Assembly: GCA_028753945.1 (NCBI GenBank)
Contig: JAPNXP010000007.1
Coordinates: forward strand, 3,100,001 to 3,164,000
DNA from: Hexactinellida sp. DTS-2022
Taxonomy: Eukaryota > Porifera > Hexactinellida
Length of the DNA stretch: 64,000 nt
Reading direction: 5' to 3'
The notes beneath the pieces were generated by a model. That model was not told where the DNA came from. It saw nothing but the letters and a program-made list of their open reading frames with translations, and did no database searches. The position numbers and the translations under genes were made by a program. Shown here in pieces: positions 32,559-44,225 of the stretch (the stretch's first letter is position 1; each line of letters begins with the position of its first letter).

Positions 32559-33465
32559 TATGTTTGGAGACTAAAATACTTGTTACTTTATTATTTAGAT
32601 GTTTGTTGTGTCAATTAATTAATAGGATTAATTAAATAAAATTGAGTTTATACTATTAATTAATTAATTAATTGTATCAACTAATAAATAAATAACGGAG
32701 AATATAGATACAATAATTAAATCAGGCATTCTTTTAAGCAAGTGGAATACAGTTAAATCTTTAAATTATGATAATTCATCGGGATAATTTATTATAGTAG
32801 AGATTAAATTTAGATAAACAATTAATTTTTTAATAATCTGGAATGTGGAAAATAGTTTTCACTACCAGCGGTACTATTTAATAGGAAAATGATCAAAATC
32901 TGTAGACATGATCAAAATGGGTAGACATGATCAAAATGGGTAGACATGATCAAAATCCGTAGACATGATCAAAATCCGTAGCTTATTTGAAGATCCATGG
33001 TCAGCAGTACTAATTGATAGGAAAGTGATCAAAATCCGTAGGTGATCAAGATCCGTTGAAACAGAACTACCGGATAACAGACTCACCCCTTTGGTTCAGT
33101 GTTCCACTTAAGGCTTTGACTCTAGAATTAGATTTAACACTTTCAATTGAACTGAGTCAACTGAGGTGTTTTTAATCAAAGGAAATTAGTAATTTCAATA
33201 CTGGGCCACTATACTATAGTATAATCGGCACAGTGATAAAGGTTGACAATATAAAAACAATTCGTGGTTTACGAAGGGCCCTTCAGGTTGACCTAACATG
33301 CCTGGAGGTGCCATTAATCGACTTTGGGGCCTGCGATCACACAAGGGGGGCCCTAGGGCGGCACCCAAATGGGCCTGAGCCAGCTATCCCGCATCGATTG
33401 TATGGCCAGCACACCCCTATTGAATCTTAATCAATCAATGTGACTTTCATCCGAGTATTCAAATC
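32559..33465. other. Intergenic DNA with short tandem repeat
   Basis: AT-rich; poly-TAAT stretches at 32660-32680. 33230-33430 is GC-richer with GGGCCC motifs but has no recognisable product. Confidence 0.5.
32886..32985. repeat. 19-bp tandem repeat, ~5 units
   Basis: Units of GTAGACATGATCAAAATGG with small variations; two degraded units recur near 33020-33050. Confidence 0.8.
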
Positions 33466-33650
33466 CAGGCTTTCATCCAGACATAATTTCCCGCGCGCCT
33501 AGATTTAGTTTGAGCTCGCTCACACGCGCCTAAATTACTCATTTTGTATTACGTCTATGGAAGCATCTATCGATTTTCGCGCGCCTAGAAATGTTTCCTT
33601 CCAAATTCTCGCGCCTCCAGGCGCGCTGCATACGTCTGGATGAAACCCTG
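33466..33650. mobile_element. 185-bp hAT MITE, TSD TTCAAATC
   Basis: Ends CAGGCTTTCATCCAGAC and GTCTGGATGAAACCCTG between perfect copies of TTCAAATC (33458-33465, 33651-33658). Relatives at 50458-50641, 14054 (fragment) and ending at 44143. Confidence 0.92.
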
Positions 33651-33744
33651 TTCAAATCAGTCCACCTATTATGGAGTTCTATTCTTTCTTCATTATGCTC
33701 GTTTGAATCCCCTTCAATATTTAATTATTCGATTGAGTTTTCAT

Positions 33745-33812
33745 CCTTACGAGCCCTTCGGTCTCTGCCGCTTTCTGACGGATCGGTGCTACGCACCTCA
33801 AGTTAACGGCTG
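33745..33812 (-). repeat. Fragment of dispersed repeat family B
   Basis: GAGCCCTTCGGTCTCTGCCG through GTGCTACGCACCTCAAGTTA is the inverted 3' part of the family found at 4104-5119. Confidence 0.65.
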
Positions 33813-34524
33813 CTGTTCGAACTTACTCCACCCTTTCTGCCATGAAAATTGTAGAAAGGGACGTTATATACATCCCTTTATAATATTTTATTGTTGATAC
33901 TTGTTTTCATATTCTAAAATTATAAATTCGAAACACACACACACACACACAAATGAGATGGATTTCATACAGATATAATTGATCTACCTAACTTTAAAAT
34001 AATAGTTGTATGTTACCATGCAACCCAGAAGACGTTGAGAAAATATGGGATTTTGTGCTTTAGTCTTTCCTTAATTGAGGTTATTAAAACACGATATTTC
34101 GCACCCAAAATAGCGATACGTATTCATATGGTGAAATAGCACAATTCTGAAGGATGCTATGTATACATTGATACCAAGTTCCTATATAGTTATAGTACAT
34201 TTATAACGTCTATCATTACTAGTTATGGAGATAAGTAAAATTAACCTATTTATCAATGGACTTTAAGTAATCCATGGTCCAGAAAATATACTCAGTGGTA
34301 TGACCATATATATCGAAGTTCACGGTTGTTTCTAATAGAGAATTGAACAAGCTCTTAGTTAAAACTCTACCTATTCAGTAGCCAGAACGCTACAATTAAG
34401 TCCTGAGTCTTCAAAGTCTATTTTGTATAGAAATCCAATGGATAATAATAGAGCTAATTGAAATGAGAATTACTAAGCTTTTATATTAAAAATATTAAAT
34501 ATTGAATACACGTTTTAAAAAAAA
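33813..34524. other. Intergenic DNA, no gene seen
   Basis: Contains an (AC)n microsatellite at about 33934-33951; otherwise featureless AT-rich DNA. Confidence 0.5.
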
Positions 34525-34940
34525 TAAGGAACACCTTTATAAGGAACTCCAGGCTGAGAATTGGCAATAAATTAAGGAACTCTTAAGGAACTGCCCAGCC
34601 TGAGATTATAAAACCATAAATAATATACCTATCATATATACTATATGATTCATGGTATCATTTATTAATTTATCAAGAATAATTCAACATCGTCTATATC
34701 TTTCTTTGATATATAATCAATTGTGTCATCTTCAAATAGTACTACTTTAAACTCATCAGCCTACTGTTAAAATGTTAATAATCAGTTAATTAAGTAATTG
34801 AATACGTAGGTACCTTCTTACTAAGCAATATTTCGAGCCCAAGAAAATAAGGAACCAATAAGGAACTTTGAAGCTGAAATTGGCAAAAAAATAAGGAACT
34901 TCAGCCTGAAGTTTGAATTAGGGTTCCTTATATTAAAAAA
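34525..34940. repeat. AAGGAAC-rich repeat, possible MITE
   Basis: ATAAGGAAC-type units recur about seven times on the plus strand; the right end reads AGGGTTCCTTAT, complementary to the left. Two GGCTGA(G/A) plus ATTGGCAA blocks repeat inside. No duplication was identified. Confidence 0.45.
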
Positions 34941-35085
34941 ATGTGTATGAGCGTCGTAGTAATGAATTAAACGAGGATTCGAATTCTGACTTCAAAGGGC
35001 TGTAATTTTCAAATTTTGTATTATAAAGGTTTAATTTAAGTTCACTCCCAAAATACATTTGTTAATTAATTAACATCTACTGTAT

Positions 35086-35803
35086 TAAATGAATGTGAAT
35101 GAACGAATTGTAATTTCAGTGCCACTGTTTGGACACTTTTGACGAAATATTATTTTTAGCAATCAAAAGAAACAGCACACAACGTCTTAAAGCTTAGAAT
35201 CTTTCAATTTGGGAGTTTTTTGACATTCATTGCAACAAAAAATGGTTTTTATTGTTTTTAAGCTTTTAAATGAATGTGAATAAACGAATTGTAATTCAGG
35301 GGCACTGTTTGGACACTTTTGACGAAATATAATTTATAGCATCGAAAGAAACAGCCCATAACGTCCTAAAGCGAAGAGTTTTTCAATTTGGGAGTTTTTT
35401 GACAGTCATTGCTCCAAAAAATGTTTTTGTTGTTTTTAAGCACTTAAATGAATGTGAATGAACGAATTGTAATTTCTGGGCCACTGTTTGGACACTTTTG
35501 ACGAAATATTATTTTTAGCAATCAAAAGAAACAGCACACAACGTCCTAAAGCTTAGAATCTTTCAATTTGGGAGTTTTTTGACATTCATTGCAACAAAAA
35601 ATGGTTTTTGTTGTTTTTAGCTTTTAAATGAATGTGAATGAACGAATTGTAATTCAGGGGCACTGTTTGGACACTTTTGACGAAATATAATTTATAGCAT
35701 CAAAAGAAAAAGCAGGCAACGTCCTAAAACTCGGAATTTCTTATTTGGGAGTTTTTTGACAGTCATTCACCAAAAAATGTTTTTGTTATTTTTTAAGCTC
35801 TTA
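35086..35803 (+). repeat. Tandem repeat of ~179 bp, four units in an ABAB pattern
   Basis: Units start AAATGAATGTGAATGAACGA near 35088, 35268, 35447 and 35627 and share GGACACTTTTGACGAAATAT. Units 1 and 3 share CAACAAAAAATGG and GCAATCAAAAG; units 2 and 4 share AATTTATAGCAT and GACAGTCATT. This is a dimeric higher-order arrangement. Confidence 0.88.
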
Positions 35804-35818
35804 ATTCCAACGTTATTA

Positions 35819-36147
35819 CTGTACACCCTCTCTAATCCGAACCCCGCTAATCCGAACCCTCGCTAATCCGAGCAGGAGAAACCAAAATATTCTTCCAATA
35901 AGTTTTGGAAAAAAATCGTAAATTGCAATGGAAGTATAAAGATAAGTCTCAGGCAAGTATTTTATGGTGTACACTAGGTTTAGTGCGGATTAACAAGGTT
36001 TGTACATGTTTGGTTCGGATTATCGAGATTCTCAGTTATAGAGGCCCATAGAAAATGCATTACTTCACTAATCCGAACGAATTCACTAATCGGAACAGTA
36101 GATTTTTGAATCGGAACACTTCTGTTCGGATTAGCCAGGGTGTACTG
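35819..36147. mobile_element. TA-flanked MITE (CAGTACACCCTCGCTAATCC family)
   Basis: Starts CTGTACACCCTCTCTAATCC after TA and ends AGCCAGGGTGTACTG before TA; 329 bp. Same family as 10614-10941, in the opposite orientation. Confidence 0.8.
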
Positions 36148-36702
36148 TACTACCAAATTTTGCCAGTTATACTCCCGAATCTTTTTTGCGAAGAAAATTT
36201 ATTTTTTCATTATGACTCACGCATTCCTAGACTTAAAATGTTCAGTTATAGCATTACTTGAAGTCAGATTCACATGAAATTTCTGTGCAGCTATACTTTA
36301 TAGCGTACTATCTATAAACTCACTATTCTCAATTTGGCATATCGAGTGTAGTGGGGCCTAATCAACTACAGCAAACACGTTTATAATGTACCTGCGTTTG
36401 TAGGTACTTCGGCTTAGTACGTATGTTAGTACGTACTACTATTTTTAAACAAGTTTATAAAGCAGTGTATTTCTATTTGGAGTAAACTCGGTTAGTACGT
36501 TCATTCGGATAATATCTACATATTTACACTCCCGGGGGTGTACGTTATTTCCGAGTTCTACTGTAAACTGTCTTAAACTTATTTCAAAATTATTTTAAAT
36601 CTATTATTAATACTCCTTTTGAATAAATTACACAGAAATACTGAATGTTTCAAGTAAATCAGATAAGAATAATATTTATTTAGCGAACTCTCCCTATAAG
36701 GC
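36148..36702. other. Intergenic DNA with TTAGTACG-type remnants
   Basis: 36400-36570 shows GTTAGTACG units and GAGTTCTACTG, remnants of a CAGTAGAACTCGG MITE like 57616-57775. No gene. Confidence 0.45.
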
Positions 36703-37394
36703 TAAATTTTCCCGGTGAATATAAAAAATGTATTGATTCTAGGGACCCATATATGTTTTGCTTAATGTATTAGCTATCTATAGAAAAAAAGTAATCGAGT
36801 CTAGCTCTTATACTTTCCTTAATATAGAATTGTTTGAGAAACTGGAACCATTGTTATTGTATTACGATTTATCTATTACAGTGAATTCATTAAATCTAAT
36901 CAAGTTCCAGCTAATTGGCTTGTTCGCAAGTTAGTAAAACTGTGTAGAATACATATATATACATAGATTAATGGACCGAATTTTTCAGAATGTTGATATC
37001 AACTTTCAATTCATTGAAAAGGCGATGACTTGACAGAATTTTTTGAAAATCTCAAAAATTCTGCCAAGTCATCCTCTTCATTGAACAAAAAGTTGATATC
37101 AACATTCTGAAAAATTCGGTCCATTGATCTATGTATATATATGTATTCTACATAGTTTTACTAACTTGCGAACAAGCCAATTAGCTGGAACTTGATTAGA
37201 TTTGATAAATTCACTATAATAGATAAATCGTAATACAAATATATAATAGTTCCAGGTTCACAAACAATTCTATATTAAGAAAAGTATAATAGTTAGACTC
37301 GATTTCTTTTTTTCTATAGATAGCTAATACATTAAGCTAAACATTTATGGGGCCCTAGAATCAATCCATTTCTTATATTCACCGGGGAATTTAC
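36703..37394. repeat. ~690-bp palindrome (fold-back element)
   Basis: Arms of about 340 bp with modest divergence meet around 37049; the centre is GACAGAATTTTTTGAAAATC facing CAAAAATTCTGCCAAGTC. Outer ends read AAATTTTCCCGGTGAATATA and TATATTCACCGGGGAATTT. A hAT element is inserted at the right edge. Confidence 0.85.
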
Positions 37395-38568
37395 TAGGGC
37401 TGTACCGGATATCCGGTTCTACTCCGGTATCCGGTGTATCCGGCCAATTACCGTATATCCGGCCGGAACCGGATATGAACAACTATCCGGCCGGATAACG
37501 GTCCCAATTGTATTTGTGTATGAATTAAAGAATAAATATCTCTCCGAATATCAAGTGAATTTGCATAGCTCTAGGGTCATTAACTGTCCATTTTTTCTGT
37601 TGTTCTAATGTCTGGTATAGGTTTTCTTGTATAGATATTTTTGGAATAGAATTTAGATGTGTGTAATAGCAGAACTAGTTGATTGAAAAAATATCATGAT
37701 CACCTTGTTGTGAATTTCTACAAGAGGATTTTCATTTATTGTTTTTTCTTTGTAAATTTCTGGATTTGACTGTTTTATGTGGTTCCACAGTGGCGACGTG
37801 CTATATGTTTAGGATTTTTACCACGTGTAGGGGCGTCAGAAGGGGGGGGCACGTGCCCCCCTCAAAAATCTCGGTGCCCCCCTCATCTGTGCATCCCCTC
37901 GCCTGTGCCCCCCTTCCCCTGTCCAAATAGATGAAATAACAACACCAATGATACACATGAGTTCAAATGTCATGATACCACTGCTCTTATCCGAAGTGAA
38001 ACTATCAAAAAAGACATAAAATCACGTTGGGTTTTATACTACTAAGAATTAGCTTTTTGTCTGTGCCCCCTCTAAATCCTGATTGCCCCCTCCCCAATTT
38101 CACGCTTCCGACGCCCCTGACCACGTGATATATGTATTGGCATCACATTCATTACAGAGTGCTCTGAAAGAATCGTTATTAGTAGTGAGAAAAATGCCAA
38201 ATTTCACTCCTGCTGGGATTGATAAAAAATGCAACCTTTCATGCTATAATATATAGGAATCGAAAATAAAAACATATATTATTGAAAAGATCTTATTTAC
38301 CATAGGTGAAATGCGATTGAAAGTATATTCATATACTGTATCAATTGTGGAATCACATAAATTATTTTAGAAGCCTCCCTAAAAAAAATACAAGTAGGGT
38401 TTATGGACAATTTAATTATGAATAAGCAGAACTTGTTATTGATGTAATATTATGGTTTCATTTGTCAAATACATATTTAGCCGGATATCCGGCCGGATAA
38501 CCGGATAATTGAGCACCGGATATCCGGATCCGGCCGGAGTAGAGAATCTCTAATCCGGTACAGCTCTA
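37395..38568. mobile_element. hAT element, TSD GAATTTAC
   Basis: Ends TAGGGCTGTACCGGATAT and ATCCGGTACAGCTCTA between perfect copies of GAATTTAC (37387-37394, 38569-38576). Subterminal CCGGATATCCGG repeats at both ends. No transposase. Contains a second hAT MITE. Confidence 0.92.
37828..38119. mobile_element. 292-bp hAT MITE, TSD ACCACGTG
   Basis: Ends TAGGGGCGTCAGAAGG and CTTCCGACGCCCCTG between perfect copies of ACCACGTG (37820-37827, 38120-38127). Nested in the 37395-38568 element. GTGCCCCCCT repeats inside. Confidence 0.92.
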
Positions 38569-38640
38569 GAATTTACCCATAAGTATAAATGATTAATCAA
38601 GATTTTATCAAAATTCTAGATTATATTATTACTAATCGTA

Positions 38641-38955
38641 ATGATGCAGGGTGATTTTTTTCAGTATGGAGAACAGGAACGCTTTCTTCCACTTGCCAAT
38701 ATTTCTCGAATTATGCGGGATATTTCTCCTTCAAAATACAAAGTTTCAAGAGAAGCCAAGGAATCAATGCAAGAATCTCTATCAGAATTTATTGCATTTA
38801 TTACTTCAGAGGCTTGTGATAAATGTATGCATGATAAAAGAAAAACTATTTCGGGGGAAGATATATTATTTGCATTTTCTAATTTGGGCTTCAATTGTTA
38901 TTACTCTTTTTTGAAACTGTACTTTAACTTAATAAAGCTTTCCTTGGTTTCATGA
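38641..38955 (+). CDS. NFYB: NF-YB (CBF-A/HAP3) histone-fold protein
   Basis: NF-YB pairs with NF-YC through a histone fold and, with NF-YA, binds CCAAT boxes in promoters. The frame of 104 codons has EQERFLPLANISRIMR at residues 11-26 (the conserved DRFLPIANVARIM block). It then has SREAKESMQESLSEFIAFIT and KRKTISGEDILFAFSNLGF, both diagnostic. The C-terminal helix (YYSFLKLYF) is followed by an unusual hydrophobic tail and a stop. The domain is intact without frame breaks. A TTTTTTCAG just before codon 9 could be a 3' splice site, so the visible ATG may be intronic and 38665 an exon start. It sits between a hAT element (ends 38568) and a Helitron end (39042). It could be a host gene, an exon of one, or a retrocopy. 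Confidence 0.85.
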   Translation: MMQGDFFQYGEQERFLPLANISRIMRDISPSKYKVSREAKESMQESLSEFIAFITSEACDKCMHDKRKTISGEDILFAFSNLGFNCYYSFLKLYFNLIKLSLVS

Positions 38956-39041
38956 TGATATTTCCCGGGAAAATAGGCAAATATCTGAGAATTTCCCATT
39001 TATGGCTAGAATATTAAAACAATAGGCTGTGCATACATATC

Positions 39042-40250
39042 CTAGCGAGCTTCGCTTGCTGGTCGCTTCACGGCAGAACACAAGCTAGATAGCTAGCACA
39101 GTGGGCATTTAGGTGGAAATAGTCTACTTTTTTTGTATTCCCAAATCACTTAATCATTTCCTCCATTGAATTCACCGTACTTTCAAACATAGGAATGTAA
39201 ATTTTCACTTATATCTAACCATAAAATTTGTTCTTATGGTGATGATAGCCAAAGGCATTTGAACAATAGGAATTTAATTTTTCGGTTGATCAAAATGACT
39301 AGGTTCATTGCAATATAATATGTACACAATTTGTAAATTGATTGATTGATTTCAAGTATATTTTGTAACTATATTAGCTACATCAATTTAAATGATTGGA
39401 ACTCTTTCAACATATTTTTTTTGGGTCCCAACTTTTTCTTATGCTTCAGTTTCGTTCAAAAATAACATTTAGGCCGCCATCTAAAAAGTGTTGGGACTTA
39501 TAGTGATGTGCCCTGTTGTGAAATCTGTATAATTTTAAAATGTGGCTTCTATACTACTATTCAAATTACAAAAGTATTTTACTCCACACGGAGGCACACT
39601 GCGCACTATTTTACAAATGGATATCCCACTTGAGTAAATATATAGCATCACTTTAAATCGAGAAGCTCTTAAATTTTCAAAATGCAACCTTTGTGAGAGA
39701 AGCTTCCAATCCAGTGACTTTATGGATTACGATCATTTGGGATCTGACTAATATCAAACAATTCGGTGAATTAAAGTTTAGCAGGGAGCTGAACTGTCGG
39801 CGAATAAGTGGAAACATACTTTTTTGCATACTCAGATGTCATTAACATTGCCAAACTGTGTTCTACTTGCTCTAAACCTAGCTGATGCAATATTCTTATA
39901 AAAGAGTTTCTAAATGCGCGAAAAGGGGCGACGGGGTTCACTTAATGACTTTGAACCATATATATTATGATTTTTGAAAAAGATATACCATGTTCAAGAA
40001 ATATAGTCAATGATCATGTTTTACAATAAAAAAATTGATAATTTTTAACAAACTTAAAATATAATTAAACATGAATTATCTAGAACTTCGTTTAGGAGAC
40101 TACGTACATCATTTTTGATAATTCCATTCAGTATATGTCAATAATACTTTATTAAAGTCTATCTAGCATAGTTTTCCTATTTCCACTCGCACCCCTGAAA
40201 TGCCCACTGTGATATGCGCACCAACCGCTTTGTGGTTGGCGTGCTGTTTA
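39042..40250 (-). mobile_element. Helitron 3' region, minus strand
   Basis: CTAGCGAGCTTCGCTTGCTGG plus CACGGCAGAACACA is the inverted 3' end of the Helitron family, and the hairpin CACCAACCGCTTTGTGGTTG is at about 40218-40240. Between them lies a 1.1-kb insertion. The 5' part is missing or diverged. Confidence 0.65.
39099..40209. mobile_element. 1.1-kb TIR element (CAGTGGGCATTT)
   Basis: Ends CAGTGGGCATTTAGGTGGAA and its near complement CCCCTGAAATGCCCACTG. Flanks show no clear duplication. No coding capacity is seen. Inserted just inside the Helitron 3' hairpin, at the position also occupied at 57970. Confidence 0.7.
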
Positions 40251-41009
40251 ATAATTCAGAATTTAATTTGTGAAAATGGGGGTGTTAAGCCATTAACTAA
40301 AAAATAAATATTTATTTCCTTAGGCAATAAAATTATACAATTCATCATATACTCAGCGTGTACTTATTCTACGCTTGCGCCTACTCTCGCAATATCTAAT
40401 TTAATTGTATATTTTTCGATTTTATTTTCATTTCTCTCTCAAAGTAGTTGAGGAATTTTACAAAGTAGCGGTGTCCTTAACATGACTATAATTTTTTCCT
40501 ATGGTGCTATGCTAATCTCTTATTATTTCGCTCTTCTTACCCGTTCTCTGGCATTAACTTTTGTGGTAAAAACATATGTAATTTCATTCTGAAAGTAAAT
40601 TCTTGGTAGAGGAAATATTATTTTAAAAATAGAATAAGAGCGTCTATCCTATATAACACATTTTATATGGATTCTATAAGCAAATATACTTGTTCTAGAA
40701 TGTTCTAATTCAGAATAGATCTTCTATTATACATGTTGAGAAAGGTTAACCGACCCGATTGGTGATTAATCACTTCTACGATTCCGGATATAATCACACA
40801 TCTTCCGGGCACAGATTTTGTTGATAAATTAAAGATTTATTCGGTATTTTGCATACTATTCTGGTGATACGTACTTCATTTTTGATGAAAATAATACTTG
40901 CACATTTGAGAGTAAGCATCATATATTGTGTAAAAAAAATTAAACCTTAAACTATCTTAATTTTGTCGCAATCAATTTCCGTTGCCCCCTGTCTCCGGCA
41001 TTGACATTA
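40251..41009. other. Intergenic DNA, no gene seen
   Basis: AT-rich without recognised element ends or coding blocks. Confidence 0.5.
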
Positions 41010-41469
41010 CACTACGCGGACAAAAGTATTCGACCACCCAACATTTTTCCATTGAAAATAGTACTATAGTGGGGTTAACAATGGAAGATGGTGTTTTAAA
41101 ATTACATGAGATATTGCTATTTCGATTACATATTCTTATTCTGCACATTCGAATTAACAATTGTAGGAGCTTTCAATTCAATCCCTTTTTGATTTGGTTA
41201 AAAATAATCTTCCTGTGCCACTATGCACCACTTTTCCAAAATTGCCACTATTGTAGAGATGGGAACTGGTGGCACATGTTGCCATTTGATGATAATTTTC
41301 AACCGAATTAATCTACAATGGGTAATTGGATTGCGTAGAATACGAATCTGAATTCAAAATAACAGTATGTCATGAAGTTTTAATACACTGAACAATATTA
41401 TTAGGCCTACTATAGTACTATTTTCAATGGGGAAATGTTGGGTGGTCGAATACTTTTGTCCGGGTACTG
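41010..41469. mobile_element. Tc1-type MITE (CAGTACCCGGACAAAAGTAT)
   Basis: TIRs of about 55 bp: left CGGACAAAAGTATTCGACCA, right complement ending TTTTGTCCGGGTACTG; TA on both sides. The GGACAAAAGTATTCG text is typical of Tc1-like ends. The internal frame is not a transposase. Confidence 0.88.
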
Positions 41470-42099
41470 TATATTCAGAAAAACGCCATAAAGAGCTCCC
41501 CACACGCTTCAAAATATGATGTAATATTCGATAACATTACCATCCAACTTGAAATAGATCATTTTGAATACGGTGCGTGTTAGGGTCACAAAATGTATTA
41601 TTGAAGGATAGGAAGTAGGGTATTGCGACCATTTTGAGACGTAATTTTGGATTGTAGCACCTCGGGTGTATTAGATGAAAAATGGACAAGAAAACGTACC
41701 CTCGAATGAGATTGATTATATGCCATAAAAGTTTAAAATTTAACTTATTAACTATTTTTATTATCAATTGTTGATTATTTTCGTCAATGATTGCTTGAAT
41801 AGAGTAATGATACTACCAATCTTACCATTGTTGATGAATACAATGCTGATAATTGTTCAAAGTGGTGAAACCAGTGATCCGCTCTACAAAATAGCTCATA
41901 ACTCTGAAAATAGGCTTGGGCCAGACTCCAAACCATGTACAAACGATATTTATGGTCCTTCGGAATTGCTTGGTCCAAAAAAAAAAAATTGGGTCATGTT
42001 GAGTTTTCGACTAAATTTTCGTTTTTTTTTCATGTTAAGGACAACCTTTGTGATTACAGTCTACTCCGCTTAATTTGGTCTAATGAATTCAATTCCTCG
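41470..42099. other. Intergenic DNA, no gene seen
   Basis: Open frames here have no family resemblance. A10 and T8 tracts at about 41979 and 42022. Confidence 0.5.
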
Positions 42100-42170
42100 T
42101 CGTTGCAGTTGGTAGCTATCGGAATTGTATGGTAGTGATCGTGGGTTAGAATCCCAGGTGAGGTATATAT
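42100..42170 (+). repeat. tRNA-like polymerase III promoter (SINE candidate)
   Basis: GTTGGTAGCTATCGG resembles an A box, and GGGTTAGAATCCC about 35 bp downstream resembles a B box. No acceptor stem can be closed, so this is a SINE head or tRNA pseudogene rather than a working tRNA. Confidence 0.4.
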
Positions 42171-42710
42171 ATATTTATCTTATTGTCAATCAACGTAATA
42201 AAACAATAATATACCTCCGGGTTTAATTTAGGTGGGGGGACGGGGGGCATTTAGTATTCTAAATACTATCTTTAACGATGTGCCTACTGGATCAATTTGG
42301 TACATCACTTGAAAATTCTTTAGATATTATTTTTTCTTCCTAACACTGGAGAAGAACTATCTGTGGAAACATTTTTGACTCTTTTAAAAAATATTGTCAG
42401 AGGTATAATCGATTTTGTAGAGCGGACAATTGATTTTTCGAAGTTTCAGGAATTCAACAGGTATGGATACAATAACCAACATTATCTCTGATATTTTAGA
42501 TAACTACATGTAATTAGCTAAAATATCAGTGTAATTACACTCCCCATGTGATACTCTGGGTTGGACTGCAAAACTGATTTTTTTGAATTTTTAAATAATT
42601 TTTTAAATGTTAGGACCATGCACAGTGGAAATACATGGAAATATGAAAATATTTGTGGTTATCAAAATGTTCTATATTAAATTAATTTAAAGTTAGATAG
42701 TATACTAACA

Positions 42711-43238
42711 TCTATACTATTAAAACACAAACCTATGTGTATATACTTAATTACGTATATATACAGTAGACTCCGCTTAATCGGGACACCGGTTAATCGG
42801 TTTATTCGCTTAATAGGATAAAATGATCTGGTCCCGAAGTGACACTATTAAGCGGAGTCGACTGTATATATATATATTTGTTTGTATGTTCCGAGTTGAT
42901 TGAAGAAACTGGACTGTTTCCAACCTCGACAAGTTATGACGTCATTGTAACAGTTCGAGAACCCTGAAAATTCACTCAATCGCACATAATTCGCGCCCTT
43001 TAAGATAAAAATCTGAAATATTAATATAACATATTCTTTAATGATGTGGTCACGTTGGTCACACCATATCGCCACTATGCTAACTCATCGCATGATGACG
43101 TAATCATTAAAATAAATTTGACGATTTAGTCTATTTTCGCTTCATAATTATAAATGTATAAACTACACACCAACCGCGAACCGGTTGGTGTGTCGTTGTG
43201 TTCTGTCGTGAAGCGACCTAGCAAGCGAAGCGTGCTAG
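42711..43238 (+). mobile_element. Non-autonomous Helitron
   Basis: Starts TCTATACTATTAAAACACAA after A and ends AAGCGTGCTAG before T. The 3' hairpin ACACACCAACCGC/GGTTGGTGTGT lies about 40 bp from the end. It contains one TA MITE. No coding. Confidence 0.88.
42764..42864. mobile_element. 101-bp TA-flanked MITE (CAGTAGACTCCGCTTAAT)
   Basis: Perfect-ended palindromic element: CAGTAGACTCCGCTTAAT and ATTAAGCGGAGTCGACTG between TA dinucleotides. Absent from sister Helitrons. Confidence 0.88.
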
Positions 43239-44221
43239 TTCATATGAAATTTTAATTGATTTGAACACAAACTATACGATAAATATACTTTTGAATAATA
43301 TCAAATGTATAGTTCCATTTGTTGTTTTCAGAATTCTACAAATAAAACATATTTCATTTCACTCTGAATTACTAAGCGGAACAACAAAGAGAAATTTTCA
43401 AACAACAACGAGAAATTTTGACCGGTTATAGATTAATGTTATAAGAATTAATTATGGAAATCTTAGCTCCCAAAACAGTGCGCAACATTAAATATTTTAG
43501 CGAATCCCTTGTCATTTTGTGTTGCTATGAAAATTCAAAAATTAAATATTCGCTACTATTCAGTAGTATATCTTATTTGGTACGAAAATGATGGCAAATA
43601 TTGTATAATAAGAACAACTGAGCACTTAACTGTAGACTGCCTAACTGATACACGTTGTGTCATGTGGAAAACCGGTGGATCAAATTATTCAAATTTCGTG
43701 AAAATTTGGATTTAGACATGGTTTAGAACTCTCTATCGATTTTATTCAAAAAATCAAAAATTTCAGAAATTGTAATGATGACGTAGCATAATTGTGTACT
43801 GCTCCACTTGCCTGCCACTTGCTTTTGTAAATTATAAATGTTATAATTTCAACGTAGAAATACCCGAAAGAAGGTATTAGACTGAATAATATCTATTTAG
43901 TATATTTGGTTTGACTAATACAGAGTTGTGATAGATATAACACAAATATACAGGGTATTATACAGGTCTAGAATTGAACACTCCTAACTGTCCTAAGGTC
44001 ACTATAGTATGAATTTTGTACGCCTAAAAGGTTAGTTTTGTATTACTCTATGGGGACTTTCGGCAGTTTTCGCGCTCCTAAACGAAAACTCTTCCCAATT
44101 TATACGCCTCTAGGCGTATGGCGCGCTCCTGGATAAAGCCCTGCAAATATATGTATTTTTTCGTAATCCATGGTTCATCAAAAACAAATTTGTCGATTTC
44201 TTAAAAATGATGTAACTATCG
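43239..44221. other. Intergenic DNA; hAT MITE remnant at 44035-44143
   Basis: CTCCTGGATAAAGCCCTG ending at 44143 matches the right end of the 33466-33650 family. The rest, including a 68-codon frame at 43509, has no recognised content. Confidence 0.45.
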
Positions 44222-44225
44222 TTAA

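Larger units (their letters stand above)
34960..36358. mobile_element. Degraded TTAA-type element with internal satellite
   Basis: Both flanks of the tandem array match subterminal parts of the TTAA element at 44226-45811: TCTGACTTCAAAGGGCT on the left, and GAAGTCAGATTCAC through GTGGGGCC on the right, followed by TAAT. The left terminus is not resolved. Confidence 0.5.

Noticed and set aside
32886-32985. CRISPR-like array
   Set aside because: Head-to-tail 19-bp units with no unique spacers, in a eukaryotic context; simple tandem repeat.
35086-35803. CRISPR or gene-family array
   Set aside because: ~179-bp contiguous units without spacers or coding; satellite-like.
42100-42170. Functional tRNA gene
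   Set aside because: The A and B boxes are plausible but no acceptor or anticodon stem closes; kept only as a SINE candidate.
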